DNA from: Caldifermentibacillus hisashii
GTDB lineage: Bacteria > Bacillota > Bacilli > Bacillales > Caldibacillaceae
Reading direction: 5' to 3' (one strand)
Length of the DNA stretch: 64,000 nucleotides
Assembly (NCBI RefSeq): GCF_027568575.1
Contig: NZ_JANUVP010000018.1
The notes below the pieces were generated by a model that did not search any database, was not told where the DNA came from, and saw nothing but the letters and a program-made list of their open reading frames with translations. The position numbers and the translations under genes are program-made. Position 1 is the first letter of the stretch, and each line of letters starts with the position of its first letter. This document shows positions 44,030-53,703 of this stretch, one piece after another.

Positions 44030-45175
44030 CTATTTATGAGGATTTTTTTTCACATCCACCATTTTCCCTTTATACAATTCTTTCCTACTTATTTTCACAT
44101 TCAATTCCTTGCTCATCTTTTTTAAAAAACTTTCTTCTCGTGCATTGACGAGCGAAATAACCGTTCCTGTTTTACCCATTCGCCCTGTGCGTCCGGATCT
44201 GTGCAAATATTGCCCCTCTGTACTTGGAAAATCGACATGAATGACAGTAGCAATATCAGGAATATCGAGACCTCTTGCCGCTACATCGGTTGTTAGGAGG
44301 AGAGGGGCAGCGCCGGAGCGGAATTGAGTCAGTGCCGTTTTTCGTTCCATTTTATTTCCTTCACTCGTTAAAACCGCAAGCTTTAATCCATGATAGGTAA
44401 GTTTTTCAGCGGCTTCCTCAACTTTAACGGTATTCTTGAAAAAAGCAATGGTTCGCCCCGGATTTGTATGCATGATTTTTCGGAGCAAATCGATCTTTTC
44501 CCGCTGCTCACATGTTATATATTGATGCTGAATAGTTGCATTTTCAGGTTGTGTTTGAATCCGAATCATTTCCGAATTATTCATGAGCTCACGGGCGATT
44601 TCTTCTGTTTCTTTCGTAATGGTTGCTGAAAAAACGAGCAGTTGTCGGTCTCTCAAAGTAGAATGAATGATATTTTTTACTTCAGCTAAATGCTCCCGGG
44701 AAAGAAGTCTGTCCGCCTCATCAACAACCACGGTTCTCACTTCATGCATTTTCATTTTTTTCATTTTAATTAATTCGTACATCCGACCGGTTGTACCGAT
44801 AACAATTTGTGGTCGGCTTTTTAGCTTTTCTACTTGTTTCTTTAGATTTGCCCCGCCAATGAAAGAATAACTTACGATTTCGGTTCCTTTCGTAAATTTT
44901 CGAACCTCGTCCAAAATTTGCATCGCCAGTTCACGGGACGGGACAAGAATGACCGCTTGGATGTCTTTTTTGTCCTCATTTAATCGCTCCAGTATCGGAA
45001 TTATGTAGGCTAATGTTTTCCCGGTTCCTGTCGGTGATTCTGCAATTACATCTTTTCCGGCTAAAATAAGTGGAACAGTCTGCTTTTGGATCAATGTTGC
45101 GTCGGTAAAGCCCGATTTCTCCCAATTTTCCTGTAAAAATGGTTTCATTTGTTGCAAGGCAGTCCAGTTTGCCAT
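44030..45175 (-). CDS. yfmL: DEAD-box RNA helicase, YfmL-like
   Basis: About 381 residues with all helicase motifs: Q-motif ATLIQKQTVP near 25-34, motif I SPTGTGKT near 45-52, Ia PSRELA, Ib GTTGRMYEL, motif II VDEADRLL near 150, motif III SATIT near 176, and motifs V and VI TTDVAARGLDIP and HRSGRTGRMGKTG. It has no C-terminal RNA-binding extension, unlike DeaD/CshA. The length and ending match B. subtilis YfmL, which is linked to ribosome assembly and growth in the cold. The ATG 45175 has AAAGGA eight bases upstream; a longer start at 45184 lacks spacing. Confidence 0.85.
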   Translation of the reverse strand: MANWTALQQMKPFLQENWEKSGFTDATLIQKQTVPLILAGKDVIAESPTGTGKTLAYIIPILERLNEDKKDIQAVILVPSRELAMQILDEVRKFTKGTEIVSYSFIGGANLKKQVEKLKSRPQIVIGTTGRMYELIKMKKMKMHEVRTVVVDEADRLLSREHLAEVKNIIHSTLRDRQLLVFSATITKETEEIARELMNNSEMIRIQTQPENATIQHQYITCEQREKIDLLRKIMHTNPGRTIAFFKNTVKVEEAAEKLTYHGLKLAVLTSEGNKMERKTALTQFRSGAAPLLLTTDVAARGLDIPDIATVIHVDFPSTEGQYLHRSGRTGRMGKTGTVISLVNAREESFLKKMSKELNVKISRKELYKGKMVDVKKNPHK

Positions 45176-45349
45176 GATAATCATCCTTTTTCATGTTTCT
45201 TTTCAGTGTCTTCTATTGTATAGGATTTATAAGGAAAGTACAAAATTTGCATTAAATTGTTCATCTTAAGGAAAATTGGCTATTGTTTTAAAGGCGAATT
45301 CAAATTATACTTAAACTTACAATTATTATATATTGGTTATTCTATTATT

Positions 45350-45520
45350 ATATGGAAAAATTATTTTGTGCCGCCAAATGAGAGCCGATCGCCGGATCAG
45401 GTAATTGGCACTTAAGTCCCATATAAGTTACTAACCTTGAAGATACCATCTTCAGGGATTTTAACAATTTATCATCTACCGTAAAATTAGTAAAGATAGC
45501 CTTTTTAAGGGGGGAGTTTA
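45350..45520 (+). promoter_or_regulatory. structured leader before the MFS gene, class unknown
   Basis: The 350-bp gap upstream of the MFS gene has no gene but several hairpins. GTGCC (45368-45372) pairs with GGCAC around an inner CCGATC-GCCG-GATCAGG stem, and GAAGATACCATCTTC lies near 45440. Then CCTTTTTAAGG overlaps the ribosome site near 45500. A nine-codon ATG frame (45352-45381, without a ribosome site) opens the region. This could be an attenuator or riboswitch-like leader for an efflux gene. I do not recognise a known class. Confidence 0.3.
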
Positions 45521-45524
45521 AATA

Positions 45525-46766
45525 ATATTTTTTCAATTTCACCGGACGATTAAAATTCGAATTATTGAATCTTTCTTAAGTACGGCAATTAGTAATATGA
45601 TTTTTCCATTCATGGCCATCTACTTGTCGAATCACTTTGGCGTAAAAATTACCGGAATTCTTCTTCTTGTCAATGTTTTTATCGGCATTGCTTTATCGTT
45701 TTTTGGCGGTTATGTTTCTGACCGTTTTGGCCGGAAGAAATTAATCGTTTTTGCGGAAATGTTACGGTTTTTCGCTTTTACAGTTATGATGATTTGTAAT
45801 TCCCCTTGGTTTACGTCACCGCTAATTACCTATTTCATGATGACGATTAACACAATTTGCTGGTCATTGGGTGGTCCGGCAAATCAAGCAATGTTGATTG
45901 ATGTCAGTAAACCCGATGAGCGAAAATATATGTTTTCCATTATGTATTGGGCGAATAATTTATCGATTGCAATTGGAGGGTCACTCGGCGGATTTCTTTT
46001 TAAAGATTACCTTTTTGAATTGTTAATTGCTTTGTCAATAACTGCACTTATTACTGTTATACTTATTGTCTTTTTTATTGATGAGAGCTATGTTCCGGAA
46101 CAAGTTGCAGATCAGAAAGTTTTTCAGCATATATGTCAAATGTTGCGCAATTATCGGGAAGTTTTCCGGGATCATCTGTTCATTCTGTATTGTATGGCCA
46201 TTGTTTTCGTTATGTCATTAGAGTTTCAATTGAGTAATTATGTCGGAATTCGATTAGAAAGCGAAATGCCGGTACAACGATTTCTTTGGTGGGAACTTGA
46301 TGGCATTGAGATGACCGGTCTTTTGCGGACGGAAAATACTGTACTTGTCGTATTAATGGCTTTATTTGCTGCAAAAATGGTTTCACGCTTCAAAGATCGT
46401 CATGTGATTATTCTCGGATCGTTCGTCTTTGTCGCTGGGTATGCTTATATATCCTACTCGAACAATATTCCATTTTTATTTATCGCAATGGTATTAGCCT
46501 CTGTTGCCGAGGTTGTCCGTGTTCCGGTTGAGCAAAACTATCAAGCAAGTCTCCCGCCGGTTCACGCCAGAAGTTCCTATTTAGCTGTCAGTGGGATGGG
46601 ATATAATTTGGCTCAATTGATCTGTTCCATCACAGTTATGATAAGTGCGTATTTAAATAATTTGGCTACAACTGTTTTTATTGCCGCTATCGGATTTTTT
46701 GGTGTGTTTATTTTCATGAAAATCGGATCGGCACTCGATCATCGTGTAAAAAAATCCGCTGCCTAA
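45525..46766 (+). CDS. MFS transporter with apparent non-ATG start
   Basis: Major facilitator of about 413 residues with 12 hydrophobic segments. The family A-motif is GGYVSDRFGRKK near 60-71 when counted from 45525. The first ATG in frame (45597) would remove the conserved-looking opening HRTIKIRIIESFLSTAISN, which precedes FPFMAIYL of helix 1. Upstream of it lies an excellent ribosome site, AAGGGGGGAG (45507-45516), followed at 45522/45525 only by ATA codons, and a stop at 45519. So translation either starts at ATA (or another rare codon) or the start codon has mutated. The substrate is unknown; drug export is typical of this group. Confidence 0.78.
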   Translation: MFFQFHRTIKIRIIESFLSTAISNMIFPFMAIYLSNHFGVKITGILLLVNVFIGIALSFFGGYVSDRFGRKKLIVFAEMLRFFAFTVMMICNSPWFTSPLITYFMMTINTICWSLGGPANQAMLIDVSKPDERKYMFSIMYWANNLSIAIGGSLGGFLFKDYLFELLIALSITALITVILIVFFIDESYVPEQVADQKVFQHICQMLRNYREVFRDHLFILYCMAIVFVMSLEFQLSNYVGIRLESEMPVQRFLWWELDGIEMTGLLRTENTVLVVLMALFAAKMVSRFKDRHVIILGSFVFVAGYAYISYSNNIPFLFIAMVLASVAEVVRVPVEQNYQASLPPVHARSSYLAVSGMGYNLAQLICSITVMISAYLNNLATTVFIAAIGFFGVFIFMKIGSALDHRVKKSAA

Positions 46767-46776
46767 ATTAGCTCAT

Positions 46777-46815
46777 ACTAGACTTGGGACATCTTGTCTT
46801 GGGTCTAGTTTTATA
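46777..46815 (+). terminator. terminator of the MFS gene
   Basis: ACTAGAC (46777-46783) and GTCTAGT (46803-46809) with inner GACA/TGTC pairing, followed by a TTTTAT run. Confidence 0.75.
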
Positions 46816-46907
46816 AAAAGTTATATAATACCTTGTTCGTTTTATTGTAAAATAATAATTAACCGCTAAATTGCAAGATTATATAGAATTAGTTGGAGGA
46901 AGTATAT

Positions 46908-47792
46908 ATGCCGGGGAAACTAAAGATGATTACCGCCATGTTGATTTTCGGCAGCATCGGTTTATTTGTAAAAAATATTCATCTTTCCTCCAGTGAAATT
47001 GCATTGTTTCGGGGGATCATCGGGAGTATATTTTTACTTGTTGCCAGTTCCGTCTTAAGGAAAAAAATCCGTTTTCATACATCAAAAAAGAATATCGCAC
47101 TCCTTATTTTGTCCGGTGGGGCAATCGGTTTTAATTGGATTTTTTTGTTTGAAGCTTATCGTTACACAACGATATCCAATGCAACCTTAAGTTATTATTT
47201 CGCGCCAATCTTTGTCATGATACTAGCTCCGTTAATTTTAAAAGAGAAATTAACATGGATGAAGGTAACGAGTATCGTAAGTGCCATGGTTGGATTATTT
47301 CTTATCGTCGGGACGGATACCGATGCCGGAGAAGGATATGATCATGTAACAGGGATTATGTATGGTTTACTGGCGGCTGCCTTTTATGCAAGTGTGATAG
47401 TAATGAATAAATTTATTAAAAATTTACCGGATTACGAGACGACGGTTGCTCAATTGTCCCTCGCTTCTCTTGTTTTGCTGCCCTATGTTTTCCTGAATGA
47501 AACGGTTAATATCGGTTCACTGGATGGAAAATCAGTTTTATTCATGATTATTGTTGGGATTATTCATACGGGATTAGCCTATGTTCTCTATTTTTCAGCT
47601 TTAAAAGAATTAAATGGTCATACAATCGCTATTTTCAGCTATATTGATCCGATTTCCGCAGTCATTATGGCCGCCATTTTCTTAGGAGAAGGGATGAGCT
47701 TTGTCCAAATGATTGGTGGGATATTGATTTTAAGTTCGACCTATTTAAGCGAAAGAAAAACAATTTCCTTTCCGGCAAACGGCAAAAAATGA
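46908..47792 (+). CDS. EamA/DMT-family transporter
   Basis: About 294 residues with ten membrane segments in two EamA repeats: MLIFGSIGLFVKNI at the start, EIALFRGIIGSIFLL near 30-44, then NATLSYYFAPIFVMILAPLIL near 98. The second repeat has GIIHTGLAYVLYFSALKEL near 220 and AIFSYIDPISAVIMAAIFLGE near 243. The family exports or imports metabolites such as amino acids, but no substrate can be read here. I chose the ATG 46908 after TTGGAGGAAG; a frame from 46893 would begin at the ribosome site. Confidence 0.88.
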   Translation: MPGKLKMITAMLIFGSIGLFVKNIHLSSSEIALFRGIIGSIFLLVASSVLRKKIRFHTSKKNIALLILSGGAIGFNWIFLFEAYRYTTISNATLSYYFAPIFVMILAPLILKEKLTWMKVTSIVSAMVGLFLIVGTDTDAGEGYDHVTGIMYGLLAAAFYASVIVMNKFIKNLPDYETTVAQLSLASLVLLPYVFLNETVNIGSLDGKSVLFMIIVGIIHTGLAYVLYFSALKELNGHTIAIFSYIDPISAVIMAAIFLGEGMSFVQMIGGILILSSTYLSERKTISFPANGKK

Positions 47793-47894
47793 GTCATAGG
47801 TTAAATTGCAAAAATTCATTGTTTTTGTTTAAAAATAACTGGTTTCGTGCCATAATAAAGTTGTTGTTTAATTGTTTTAGTTAGGAGACTTTAC

Positions 47895-48863
47895 ATGATA
47901 AAGCTCATTATCAAAAAATTTATTTCCGACTATGAAAATATAAAAGATAATAATGTACGTAAAAACTACGGTATTCTTTCCGGAATTCTGGGAATTATTT
48001 GCAACTTGATTTTGTTCTCTATTAAAATTGTGACAGGGATTTTGATGAATAGCATTGCGATAATTTCGGATGCTTTTAATAATTTGACGGATTCCGGTTC
48101 TTCCTTCATTACAATCTTAGGGGCAAAATTTAGCAGTAAGCCGCCGGATAAGGAACATCCATATGGTCATGGAAGATTTGAGTATGTCGCCTCATTAATT
48201 GTTTCTTTTATTATTTTCGGAGTGGGTATTGAACTATTGCGGAATTCGATTAATAAAATTATTCATCCGGAAGCCATTCAAATCAATTTGTTTTCAATAA
48301 TCATTCTATCCCTGTCGATTTTAATTAAATTGTGGATGTACTCGTATAATCGCTATATTGGTATATTAATCAATTCAAGTATGAATAAAGCAACGGCTAA
48401 AGACAGTTTAAATGATGCGATTGCAACAACAGGCGTAATTGCAGGTACGGCTATTGGAGCTGTACTTGAATTTCCGGTTGACGGAATATTAGGGGTTATT
48501 ATTTCTATTTTAATTATTTATACGGGGTTTACAACCGCAAGAGACTCGGTCAATGTTCTGTTAGGCACTTCCCCGGATCCGGAATTACTTGACAAAATTC
48601 AATATCTCATTGATCAAAATCAAACCATCAATTATGTTCATGATTTAAAAATTCATGACTATGGCCCGGGGAGATTAATGGCCTCCATGCATGTCGTTGT
48701 ACCGCCGGAAATGACCGTGGCAGATGCCCATTTTATCATTCATGGACTGGAACAAAAAATTGAACAGGAATTAGGAATTGAAATCGTGATTCATATTGAC
48801 CCGGTAAAAGATATCGACGAAAATCCGGATTTATTAAAAAAGGATTTTCGATCACCTCAGTAA
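47895..48863 (+). CDS. cation diffusion facilitator (CDF) metal exporter
   Basis: 322 residues with six membrane segments. It has the two metal-binding patterns of CDF proteins: DAFNNLTDSG near 60-69 in helix 2 and NDAIATTGV near 174 in helix 5. HPYGHGRFEY lies near 92-101, and a cytoplasmic ferredoxin-like C-terminal domain follows (about 215-322). It should export a divalent metal such as Zn2+, Mn2+ or Fe2+; the N/D helix-5 site leaves the metal open. The ATG follows TTAGGAG. Confidence 0.88.
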   Translation: MIKLIIKKFISDYENIKDNNVRKNYGILSGILGIICNLILFSIKIVTGILMNSIAIISDAFNNLTDSGSSFITILGAKFSSKPPDKEHPYGHGRFEYVASLIVSFIIFGVGIELLRNSINKIIHPEAIQINLFSIIILSLSILIKLWMYSYNRYIGILINSSMNKATAKDSLNDAIATTGVIAGTAIGAVLEFPVDGILGVIISILIIYTGFTTARDSVNVLLGTSPDPELLDKIQYLIDQNQTINYVHDLKIHDYGPGRLMASMHVVVPPEMTVADAHFIIHGLEQKIEQELGIEIVIHIDPVKDIDENPDLLKKDFRSPQ

Positions 48864-49189
48864 AGTGAAACTTCCATCAGTGGGGGGTCTTCATCCTTCA
48901 CTGATGGTTAGTTGAACCAATCGGACATCATCCCCACCTATCACTCGAAAAACTTGAAGTAGTTATCTTACTACCTGTTAAGGCGGGATAAAATTTCCCG
49001 GGGAATCTGCTTTATCTCAGTTTAAATAGGGAAAAGCCCTTGTCCAGACACATCCAGGTAAGTTTTCCTTATCATCCCAAGCAAATCAAAAGCATTCACA
49101 AAGTTTAATATTCCATGTTATGATAGTAAAGTAGCTATGCATTCTTACTTTATAACAAAGAATAAATTTATAAAAGGATGATATATTTT
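48864..49189. other. intergenic region CDF / ctaB with stem-loop and promoter
   Basis: No gene seen. A perfect 9-bp stem CCATCAGTG (48874-48882) with CACTGATGG (48899-48907) follows the CDF gene but lacks a strong T-run. TTCACA (49095-49100), an 18-bp spacer and TATGAT (49119-49124) make a plausible promoter for ctaB. Confidence 0.5.
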
Positions 49190-50098
49190 ATGGAGGAAAG
49201 AGTAGTTCTTTCTAACAAAGGAGTGGGTAACATCCTTCAATTCCTGACAGATGTTAAGTATCTATTAAAGGGAAAAGTACTTGTTGCTAATGTTTTACCG
49301 GTTTTTACAGCATATTGGCTGTCTTTATATTTTGCAGGAGAACGTTTTCGTGACCATATATCGCTATTTCTGTTAACAATGATCGGGAGTACGCTGGTTA
49401 TTTCCGGCGCCCTTATTATTAACAATTGGTATGAAGTTGACCTTGATCGGAAAATGGTACGCACACAAAAACGGCCAACCGTTACCGGTCATTTTTCCAT
49501 GAGAGCAGTATTGTGGGCCGGAATTATGACAACAATCTTAGGACTGGTCACTATGTTGGCTACTACGTTGGAGGCAACCGTTTATTCATTGTTGGGCTGG
49601 TTCGTCTATGTTGTTCTCTACACATTTTGGTCAAAACGAAAATATACACTAAATACCGTGATTGGGAGTATCTCCGGCGCCTTTACTCCACTCATCGGTT
49701 GGGCAGCCGTTCAGCCTGCTGATCATATTGTTCCGATTGTCCTGTTTGCCATATTATTTATTTGGCAAGTACCGCATACGATGGCCGTTGCCATAAAAAG
49801 ATTTGATGATTATCAAGCGGCAAGTGTGCCGATGTTACCTGTGGTCTCCGGAATGGGTACGGCAATAAGACAAAATTTATTATATATTATTTGTTTACTG
49901 CCGATCCCATTTTTCTTATACCATTTATTCGGTCCGATACTTGTGATTGTTTCGTCTTTATTAACGGTCGGCTGGATTTTTTTAGCCGCCAAAGGATTCA
50001 GTACAAAAAACTTGGAAAAATGGGCACAGATGAATTTAATCTATTCATTAAACTATTTAGTTTGGCTTTCTTTCACCATGATTTTGCTTACTGTGTAA
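49190..50098 (+). CDS. ctaB: protoheme IX farnesyltransferase (heme O synthase)
   Basis: UbiA-family prenyltransferase converting heme B to heme O for cytochrome oxidase. About 302 residues and eight to nine membrane segments. The first aspartate-rich motif is NNWYEVDLDRKM near 84-95, followed by RTQKRPTVTG near 97-106. The second motif is in IKRFDDYQAASVPMLPVV near 205-222. Start ATG 49190; a frame from 49178 starts in the ribosome site. It is not beside ctaA or the cta oxidase genes here, so it may be a second copy. Confidence 0.88.
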   Translation: MEERVVLSNKGVGNILQFLTDVKYLLKGKVLVANVLPVFTAYWLSLYFAGERFRDHISLFLLTMIGSTLVISGALIINNWYEVDLDRKMVRTQKRPTVTGHFSMRAVLWAGIMTTILGLVTMLATTLEATVYSLLGWFVYVVLYTFWSKRKYTLNTVIGSISGAFTPLIGWAAVQPADHIVPIVLFAILFIWQVPHTMAVAIKRFDDYQAASVPMLPVVSGMGTAIRQNLLYIICLLPIPFFLYHLFGPILVIVSSLLTVGWIFLAAKGFSTKNLEKWAQMNLIYSLNYLVWLSFTMILLTV

Positions 50099-50141
50099 AG
50101 CTGCAAATGACCGGGAGAGGGATACCCGGTCTTTTGCATTT

Positions 50142-51032
50142 TCACTTCTTATTAAAATTCACTACAATTTTTTCCAATTTTTCCAGTTGAGCTTGATCAA
50201 AGAGCTCTTTACTTTCTTTTAATGAGCGAATGGCAAGAGAAATTAAGAATTGTCTCGGCTCTTCTTTATTTAGTAATTCATCATAAATAAAATCTAACAG
50301 TTCTATATAGTTTGCCGCTTCTTTTCTATGGACGAGCGGTTTTTTTAAGGATAAAATCGTCCGATATAAGATTTGTTGGTCGTCCATGCTATTAATGTTC
50401 GACTCGGGAAGCCATTGATCGAGCAGCTCGGGGGAAAATAAACTTTCCTTTGCCTTTTCCACCTCATCGACGACACGGATAATCCGATTTAAACTGTAAC
50501 GAATGACGTCTTGTATACGCAGTTCATCTCTTCCTTCATAGGCCATCGCATAATACTTCAAATTATTGTGTAAAATACCGATAAACATAATCGCACAGTC
50601 TAAAAGATACGGTTTTTTATCTTCACCAAAAAGATCAATAAACCGATTGTAATACCATTTTAAAATTCGAAGTTGCCCTCTTTTAAAAAATCGCATTAAT
50701 TCCTCGTCTCGGGAAACGATAATCTCCTCAAAAATAGAAATCAATTTATTTTTCTGGTTCATATATATTTGTATTTCAACTTGTTTAATAAAAATTTCAA
50801 AGTTAGCCGGATCTTGTCCGATTAATAAATCGTTACGATCTTTTTCCAATTGTTTATAATTGGTTTTAAAAAGTTCTATTATTAATTCGTTTTTTGAGGA
50901 AAAGTAATTATAAAATGTGCCTTTCGATATACCGCTATATTCGATGATGTCATTAATGGAAGTAGCATGAAATCCTTTATCAATAAATAATTGATGAGCC
51001 ATTTTTATTACTTGTTTTTTCCGCTCATGCAT
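50142..51032 (-). CDS. TetR/AcrR-family regulator
   Basis: About 296 residues, long for the family. The N-terminal helix-turn-helix covers about 1-50 (AHQLFIDKGFHATSINDIIE, SGISKGTFYNYFSSKNEL). A large helical ligand-binding region follows. The ATG 51032 has AGGTGA upstream; a GTG three codons earlier lies inside that site. It is divergent from a DHA2 efflux pump by 181 bp and so is probably its repressor, with the pump substrate as inducer. Confidence 0.85.
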   Translation of the reverse strand: MHERKKQVIKMAHQLFIDKGFHATSINDIIEYSGISKGTFYNYFSSKNELIIELFKTNYKQLEKDRNDLLIGQDPANFEIFIKQVEIQIYMNQKNKLISIFEEIIVSRDEELMRFFKRGQLRILKWYYNRFIDLFGEDKKPYLLDCAIMFIGILHNNLKYYAMAYEGRDELRIQDVIRYSLNRIIRVVDEVEKAKESLFSPELLDQWLPESNINSMDDQQILYRTILSLKKPLVHRKEAANYIELLDFIYDELLNKEEPRQFLISLAIRSLKESKELFDQAQLEKLEKIVVNFNKK

Positions 51033-51213
51033 CCAAATCACCTAGTCATTAGTTAGTTTACCTACACAAAATTCTATAGGAAAGTCTTTATGATTACAAA
51101 TAAAAATAGGTAAAGTTTTTTTATTGCAAAAATCAAATTGATGGTATATGATATTCATTATGTGAAATAAAGGTATAAAAATATGAACTGCTAGTATAAA
51201 AGGAGGAAGGTTT

Positions 51214-52722
51214 ATGGACGATTCCATTACGAAAAAACCACCTTATGGGATCATAGCGATATTAATGGTCGGAGCATTTATTTCTTTTTTAAATAATACA
51301 TTTTTGAACGTCGCACTTCCTTCTATTATGAAGGATTTAGATGTAAAAATGTCAACCGTACAATGGCTGACAACGGGATTTATGTTAGTAAACGGAATTA
51401 TGATCCCGACAACTGCTTTTCTAATCCAAAAATACTCTGTCCGCCGTTTATTTTTAACAGCAGTAGGGTTGTTTACGGCAGGGACAATCGTTGGGGCAAT
51501 TGCACCTACCTTTTCAATTTTATTATTGGCACGGATGACCCAAGCATCCGGTTCAGCCATTCTCATGCCATTATTAATGAACGTATTATTGGTTAGCTTC
51601 CCTGTTTCAAGACGGGGTGCTGCAATGGGAACACTTGGGTTAATCTTAACTTTTGCTCCGGCAATTGGACCGACATTATCCGGTTGGATTGTCGAACATT
51701 TTAACTGGCGTGCATTATTTTATTTAATTGCGCCTATTGCAGGGGCTGTTTGGATTTTTGGTTTTATGATGTTAAGAGATAAAAAGGAAAAAGTTGATAT
51801 TCACTTGGATTTTCTTTCTCTCGTATTATCCACGTTCGGCTTTGGCGGGCTGCTTTACGGCTTCAGTACGGCCGGTAATTCCGGTTGGAATCATGTACAG
51901 GTTTATGCAACTCTAACTGTGGGTGTCGTTTCCTTATTCATTTTTATTTTGCGTCAATCGAAGCTCGAACAACCGATGCTTAACTTCCGTGTATTTCAGT
52001 ACCCGATGTTTTCATTGGCTGCTGTTATTACAATGGTTGTAAACATGGCCTTATTCTCCGGATTTATGCTTATACCAATTTATGCTCAGTCGGTCATTGG
52101 ACTGACCCCTATGCAGTCCGGATTGATGTTACTTCCTGGAGCCATTATCAACGGTTTGATGTCCCCTGTTACCGGGCGGTTGTTTGATAAATTAGGAGGA
52201 CGAATACTAGCTGTAACGGGATTATCCATTTTAACAATTACCACATACTTCTTTAGTAAATTAACATTTGATACAACATTTACGCATGTAGCCATATTGC
52301 ATATTTTTCGGATGTTCGGTATGTCGATGGTTATGATGCCGACATCAACCAATGGATTAAACCAATTACCGCCACGCCTGTACCCGCACGGAACAGCGAT
52401 GAACAATACATTTAACCAAGTATCAGCTGCTATTGGTACGGCATTTTTAATTACCGTTATGTCTAATCGACAAGAAAGCCATGCTGAAGAATTGATGAAA
52501 GCAGCCATGACAAAAGCACACGGGGCATTAACCCCTGAACAAATCGGACATATTCAAATAGAAGCTTTATTGGAAGGGATTAATCATACATTCCTAGTTT
52601 CTACATTTATTATAGTCATCGCATTAGTGCTGGCCTTTTTCATTAAACGTGCCAGACCTATTGAAGAAAAAGACAGAAAACAGAACGATCAATCTTTTCG
52701 TGAGGCAGTTGCCGAGAATTAA
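51214..52722 (+). CDS. DHA2-family (EmrB/LmrB type) drug:H+ antiporter
   Basis: 502 residues with 14 membrane segments. It has the DHA2 pattern TVQWLTTGFMLVNGIMIPTTAFL near 49-71, a motif C region GPTLSGWIVEHFNWRALFYLIAPIAG near 150-175 and QSGLMLLPGAIINGLMSPVTGRLFDKLG near 299-326. B. subtilis LmrB (lincomycin, puromycin) is the nearest type I recall, and it too is TetR-controlled. The ATG follows AAAGGAGGAAGG. It has its own terminator. Confidence 0.9.
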   Translation: MDDSITKKPPYGIIAILMVGAFISFLNNTFLNVALPSIMKDLDVKMSTVQWLTTGFMLVNGIMIPTTAFLIQKYSVRRLFLTAVGLFTAGTIVGAIAPTFSILLLARMTQASGSAILMPLLMNVLLVSFPVSRRGAAMGTLGLILTFAPAIGPTLSGWIVEHFNWRALFYLIAPIAGAVWIFGFMMLRDKKEKVDIHLDFLSLVLSTFGFGGLLYGFSTAGNSGWNHVQVYATLTVGVVSLFIFILRQSKLEQPMLNFRVFQYPMFSLAAVITMVVNMALFSGFMLIPIYAQSVIGLTPMQSGLMLLPGAIINGLMSPVTGRLFDKLGGRILAVTGLSILTITTYFFSKLTFDTTFTHVAILHIFRMFGMSMVMMPTSTNGLNQLPPRLYPHGTAMNNTFNQVSAAIGTAFLITVMSNRQESHAEELMKAAMTKAHGALTPEQIGHIQIEALLEGINHTFLVSTFIIVIALVLAFFIKRARPIEEKDRKQNDQSFREAVAEN

Positions 52723-52729
52723 AAAATGA

Positions 52730-52776
52730 GACCATTCTTGATACCTTTATGGGATGTCAAGAACGGTCTTTTTTTA
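52730..52776 (+). terminator. terminator of the DHA2 gene
   Basis: GACCATTCTTGA (52730-52741) and TCAAGAACGGTC (52757-52768), one mismatch, then seven T. Confidence 0.9.
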
Positions 52777-52861
52777 GTGCTTGTTTTGTGTTTTTAATAA
52801 CTATGTCAAGAGGAAACGGACGATTTTTTTGGTTTTGCAGCAATCTATACAGATATGCATC

Positions 52862-53482
52862 TTATTCATTAAAAAAATGGGTGACCCGCTGTAAAACTTG
52901 TTCACTACCAATGATTAGGAGAATATCTCCCGGTTGGAATGTCGCAAAAGGCCCCGGAGAAATAATTAATTGCCCGTTTCTTTTCATTCCCACAACAGTT
53001 CCGCCTGTATTTTGCCAAAACTTCACTTCCCCTACGGTTTTACCAATATGCCGACAAGTTTCCGGAATCTCTACTTCTATTGGAATTAAAGGATTTGTAT
53101 TCCGCAACTTCCCGGAATAATCAATGATCTTTTCAATTGTTTCAAATATTTTCTTATCAAGTGTTTCTCTATCTCGTAAATATTCCTTTGTCTTTTTCTC
53201 TAAATCCTTTAAGCTTTCCATATTTGAAAAGCGGTGGATGAACTTATATGCATTTTCTTTTGAAGTGATAACAACACCGCTTCCTTTTGTTGATTTTACA
53301 ATTTCGACATCTTCCAATATTTTAATTGCTTTTCTAATGGTTTCCGGGGAGACATGATATTCACTAGCCAGTGTTGAACGTCCGAATATTTTATCTCCAA
53401 CTTTTAATTCGTCATTGTAAATCCGGTTTGCAATATCAAGCGCAATTCTCTGATAAGCCGGCATTTGAGTTCGTATTTGCAT
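52862..53482 (-). CDS. busR: GntR-type regulator with RCK_C domain, BusR-like
   Basis: About 206 residues. It has an N-terminal GntR winged helix (about 5-75; AYQRIALDIANRIYNDELKVG, STLASEYHVSPETIRKAIKI), a helical linker, and a C-terminal RCK_C/TrkA_C domain (about 125-206; GKTVGEVKFWQNTGGTVVGM, PGPFATFQPGDILLIIGSE). This architecture is that of BusR, which binds c-di-AMP through RCK_C and represses the betaine transporter busAB in lactic acid bacteria. It is divergent from just such a transporter. Start at ATG 53482 (AAAGGA, eight bases). Confidence 0.85.
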   Translation of the reverse strand: MQIRTQMPAYQRIALDIANRIYNDELKVGDKIFGRSTLASEYHVSPETIRKAIKILEDVEIVKSTKGSGVVITSKENAYKFIHRFSNMESLKDLEKKTKEYLRDRETLDKKIFETIEKIIDYSGKLRNTNPLIPIEVEIPETCRHIGKTVGEVKFWQNTGGTVVGMKRNGQLIISPGPFATFQPGDILLIIGSEQVLQRVTHFFNE

Positions 53483-53703
53483 GTCTTTCATCCTTTACAA
53501 AAATCTTTTTGCCTATTTACCCTTATCTTACCATAAAATGAACCTTCCATTCTTTTCATCCTTACTCAAAGGTTTTTTCCGACAGTAGCCACATGTATCA
53601 AATGCTGGGAAAAATGTTATAAAGAAGCTCGCTTTGTCGGAATTCAAATGTTATTGCAGCAAGGGACAGATCCTTCCAAATCATGGGAAAAAAGTATTTT
53701 CCT

